Shown one piece after another: positions 4,078 to 6,105 of a DNA stretch of 6,105 nt (its first letter is position 1; each line of letters opens with the position of its first letter). Origin of the DNA: a bacterium. Its GTDB lineage: Bacteria > Bdellovibrionota > FAC87 > UBA2466. The stretch spans positions 1 through 6,105 of the forward strand of contig JAIEOG010000420.1 in the NCBI GenBank assembly GCA_019750655.1, given 5' to 3'. Under the pieces are notes generated by a model. The model did no database searches. It was not told where the DNA came from and was given only the letters and a program-made list of their open reading frames with translations. The translations under genes and the position numbers were made by a program.

Positions 4078-6021
4078 ATGCGGTTGCGGGTTTTACGCGG
4101 GCTTTCCGTCGCATTCCTATTTTCTATTCATTCCGCGTACCCGTGTGCCCAGCACATCGTTTCCGAGGCTAAAAAGCCTGCCCGAACGTCCCATAATAAG
4201 TTCTGGACCAAGATGAAAATCCAGACGGCGCTTTGGCACCTCTACAACGCAGGTTACGACATCGACACGACGAGCTTGCGCAAAAACCAAGACCCCGAAG
4301 CACGGAGACTCCTTGCTTTTGTTCTGTCCGCGCTCGTAACCCCGCGGCAGCTGGCAGATCAAGCAGCGGTTTATTTTGGATCCGCAAGACTCGCAGCCGA
4401 TGCCATTGGCCTCGACGGCAATGCGCTCGCGCGCCAGATAAAATGGGACCGCGACTTAGTAGCAAAAGTCTTAAGAGCGCTCTTCGATGCTGGCATTCCC
4501 ATTCGCGAATCTCTGGCCTTTGATAATTCCCAAGCCATGTTGGACATCACCCGGCGAGTAACGGGAAAGCCCGTAACGGGGACGGCGGTAACAAAGGCCG
4601 TCGATACGCACTTCTTGGATCTTAAGTCAGCCGCTGAATACGCACGCATCGACTGGGAAGCCGCTTCGATGATGCAGCGAAGCTGGGAGAAACATTCCGC
4701 TCCGGGCGACGTAAACCCGTACTACCTACCGAAGATTCGGGAACCCTGGACTTGGGAAGTCGCCTTCGCGGTTCTTCGCGCCCTCCATGGAAAAGTGCCT
4801 CTCGGTGGGTTGAAAGCGCGCGAAGACCAGAGCGACGAAGCGCGCCAGATTATCCGAGAAACCAGCTCCCACGACGTCACGCTAGCGGAATTCTACAAAG
4901 CCATCGCTGGCTCCCTCGCATGCTGGAATCCACTGCTGGTTCAGCTGGGTTTATTGCCGAGCCCCTGGAAAGCAAAATGGTCCCAAGCCCGCGCCGATCA
5001 GGTTCTTGCGGCATTGGAAGAAAAAGGGATCTTCCTCTCCCGATCGACACGCGCCCTCGATTTCAGCGAGGAAATCGCTCTCATCACCCGCCCGATCTTA
5101 GGCGTTTCAACGTCGACCACGGCGGTGCTGATTGCGATGAACAAGTTTCACGACCGGCGCTCTTTGGATTCTCGCTGGAAAGCGGTTCTCAAAATCCAGA
5201 TCCGCCTCCCCCCGATTCCCGAGAAACTTGCGTACGAATACCTGGCCCTTCCAGACCGTGATCTCCCGGAGCCCGAATGGCAATCGCACCCTGATGGATT
5301 GCATTGGAAACATCTGCCGGCGGAAGACCAGACCTATTGGCTGAGCAAACTCCACGGGATCAACTACGATATCTTGCGCAAACGTCAGGCCTACGAAGAC
5401 GGGCTAAGACGCCGCGCTTTCTCCAATAACCTAGAGCGGATCCAAGAGTTGGAATCGCTTCTAGAGCGTGCCCGGGAGATCAAGAGCCTCATGTGGAAAA
5501 CCAACTTGCGTCTTTCACAAGCAGACGCGGAAGCTTTCGCACAGCAATCCGGCCTCGAATACCAAGACTTCTTAACAGAAGGGGCACACGCTATTCACAA
5601 GGCTATCGATGGCTACGATCCGAGAGTGGGCTTGTTTTCCACTTACGCTGTAAATGCCATACAAAACGAAATGCGTAGTTACATTCGAAATGAAAGCCGC
5701 CGGCATATTAAAGGCGCTGGGACCGCGGAAACAGAATCGCCCCTCGACCCTGCCGACACCTATCCGACTCAAGTTCAAGTCTATGAAGAGGTGGAACGGC
5801 TGGAATATATCCGGCGGAGAGTCCAAGAATTGCTCTTCAAACTTCCCACAGAAGACCAACAGATTGTGCGGATGCGGTTTGGTTTTGAAGGCGATCCCCT
5901 AAGCCAAAAGCAAGTCGGCCTTCGTATCGGCTGCTCGGGAACTCACGTAGGGGTTTTAGAAGGCCGGATTCTGGAACGTCTAGTGGACGATGCTCGAGAG
6001 CTCGAAGAAGTCCTCAACTAG
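4078..6021 (+). CDS. Sigma-70-family-like protein with four N-terminal tandem repeats
   Basis: A 647-residue protein. The C-terminal part is sigma-70-like. An Arg/Glu-rich helix (441-475) runs into NLRLS (476-480), the start of region 2.1. Region 2.2 is YQDFLTEGAHAIHKAIDGYDP (495-515), and FSTYAVNAIQNEMRSY (520-535) corresponds to region 2.3/2.4. Region 4 spans about 586-634, with LPTEDQQIVRMRFGF (589-603) and a helix-turn-helix at 607-631. Region 3 is reduced or missing, because only about 40 residues separate regions 2 and 4. The first 375 residues hold four degenerate repeats starting at Phe42, Lys122, Pro223 and Lys300, each with Trp at the second position and a following V-L-x-A-L helix. 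Such repeats recall the short helical repeats associated with homing-endonuclease and HNH proteins (inference from memory). Residues 1-24 look like a signal peptide, odd for a transcription factor. The ATG at 4078 has GAGG four bases upstream. The next Met (46) would cut into the first repeat, so 4078 is preferred. Likely role: DNA-binding transcription regulator or alternative sigma factor. Confidence 0.82.
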   Translation: MRLRVLRGLSVAFLFSIHSAYPCAQHIVSEAKKPARTSHNKFWTKMKIQTALWHLYNAGYDIDTTSLRKNQDPEARRLLAFVLSALVTPRQLADQAAVYFGSARLAADAIGLDGNALARQIKWDRDLVAKVLRALFDAGIPIRESLAFDNSQAMLDITRRVTGKPVTGTAVTKAVDTHFLDLKSAAEYARIDWEAASMMQRSWEKHSAPGDVNPYYLPKIREPWTWEVAFAVLRALHGKVPLGGLKAREDQSDEARQIIRETSSHDVTLAEFYKAIAGSLACWNPLLVQLGLLPSPWKAKWSQARADQVLAALEEKGIFLSRSTRALDFSEEIALITRPILGVSTSTTAVLIAMNKFHDRRSLDSRWKAVLKIQIRLPPIPEKLAYEYLALPDRDLPEPEWQSHPDGLHWKHLPAEDQTYWLSKLHGINYDILRKRQAYEDGLRRRAFSNNLERIQELESLLERAREIKSLMWKTNLRLSQADAEAFAQQSGLEYQDFLTEGAHAIHKAIDGYDPRVGLFSTYAVNAIQNEMRSYIRNESRRHIKGAGTAETESPLDPADTYPTQVQVYEEVERLEYIRRRVQELLFKLPTEDQQIVRMRFGFEGDPLSQKQVGLRIGCSGTHVGVLEGRILERLVDDARELEEVLN

Positions 6022-6036
6022 CTTACAAAAGCAGGC

Positions 6037-6105
6037 CTATTTTTTAGCGACGGCAATGCGGAGTTTTTTGAACTCGGCGGCGTACTTCGGCGACTTCACC
6101 ATTTC
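6037..6105 (-). CDS. C-terminal end of an unidentified gene (partial)
   Basis: On the minus strand an open frame enters from the right edge and ends in TAG at 6037-6039. It encodes 22 residues that finish SPKYAAEFKKLRIAVAKK. The composition (Lys/Ala-rich amphipathic helix, sensible codon use) looks genuinely coding, and it converges on the sigma-like gene with a 15-base gap. The fragment is too short to assign a family. Confidence 0.65.
   Translation of the reverse strand, partial: EMVKSPKYAAEFKKLRIAVAKK

Noticed and set aside
4752..5261. 169-codon + strand open frame inside the sigma-like gene
   Set aside because: Out-of-frame shadow; Arg/Pro/Ser-rich translation without motifs, while the main frame continues the repeat pattern through it.
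6021..6045. Possible terminator after the sigma-like gene (GCTT-ACAA-AAGC then T6)
   Set aside because: The stem is only four base pairs and eight bases separate it from the T-run, which also encodes the Lys codons of the convergent gene.
1..6105. CRISPR array, insertion sequence or phage genes
   Set aside because: No regularly spaced repeats, transposase motifs, terminal inverted repeats or phage structural genes were seen; the only repeats are the two hairpin units at 3757-3821 and the protein-level repeats of the sigma-like gene.

Overview
The window reads as ordinary chromosome of a moderately GC-rich Gram-negative bacterium. It encodes a secreted outer-membrane beta-barrel candidate, a hexameric-type (GltA-like) citrate synthase, a standard ProC and a tRNA with its CCA encoded. 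The mix of small signal-peptide proteins of unknown function and an unusual sigma-70 relative would fit Bdellovibrionota or a neighbouring deltaproteobacterial-type lineage. That assignment is an inference from style, because no single gene here fixes the taxon.

Layout, left to right. At the left edge is the 3' tail of an unidentified + strand gene with a strong intrinsic terminator (51-88). Next is a + strand gene for an exported protein with a charged linker and a predicted beta-barrel (130-1089). It converges on gltA (citrate synthase, minus, 1086-2357) so closely that the two stop codons share one CTAG inside a hairpin. Upstream of gltA on the same strand is proC (pyrroline-5-carboxylate reductase, 2439-3248), probably co-oriented in one transcription unit. 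Divergent from proC is a small exported two-cysteine protein (3382-3699) with its own perfect terminator. A 195-base non-coding stretch follows. It holds two REP-like hairpin repeats, a fragment resembling the 5' part of the adjacent tRNA, and a plausible promoter. Then come tRNA-Val(UAC) (3895-3971) and a 647-residue protein (4078-6021). The right edge has the last 22 codons of a minus strand gene.

The most unusual item is the 647-residue protein. Its C-terminal 200 residues or so are recognisably sigma-70 regions 1.2/2 and 4. Its N-terminal 375 residues contain four degenerate tandem repeats of about 75 residues, each opening with an aromatic/Trp position and a helix of the form V-L-x-A-L-x-x-x-G-I-P-L. 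The -35 recognition helix has lost the usual Arg/Glu residues, region 3 is reduced or absent, and the extreme N-terminus looks like a signal sequence. This is the best candidate in the window for an undescribed regulatory system. The metabolic genes (citrate synthase, ProC) are housekeeping and show intact catalytic motifs.
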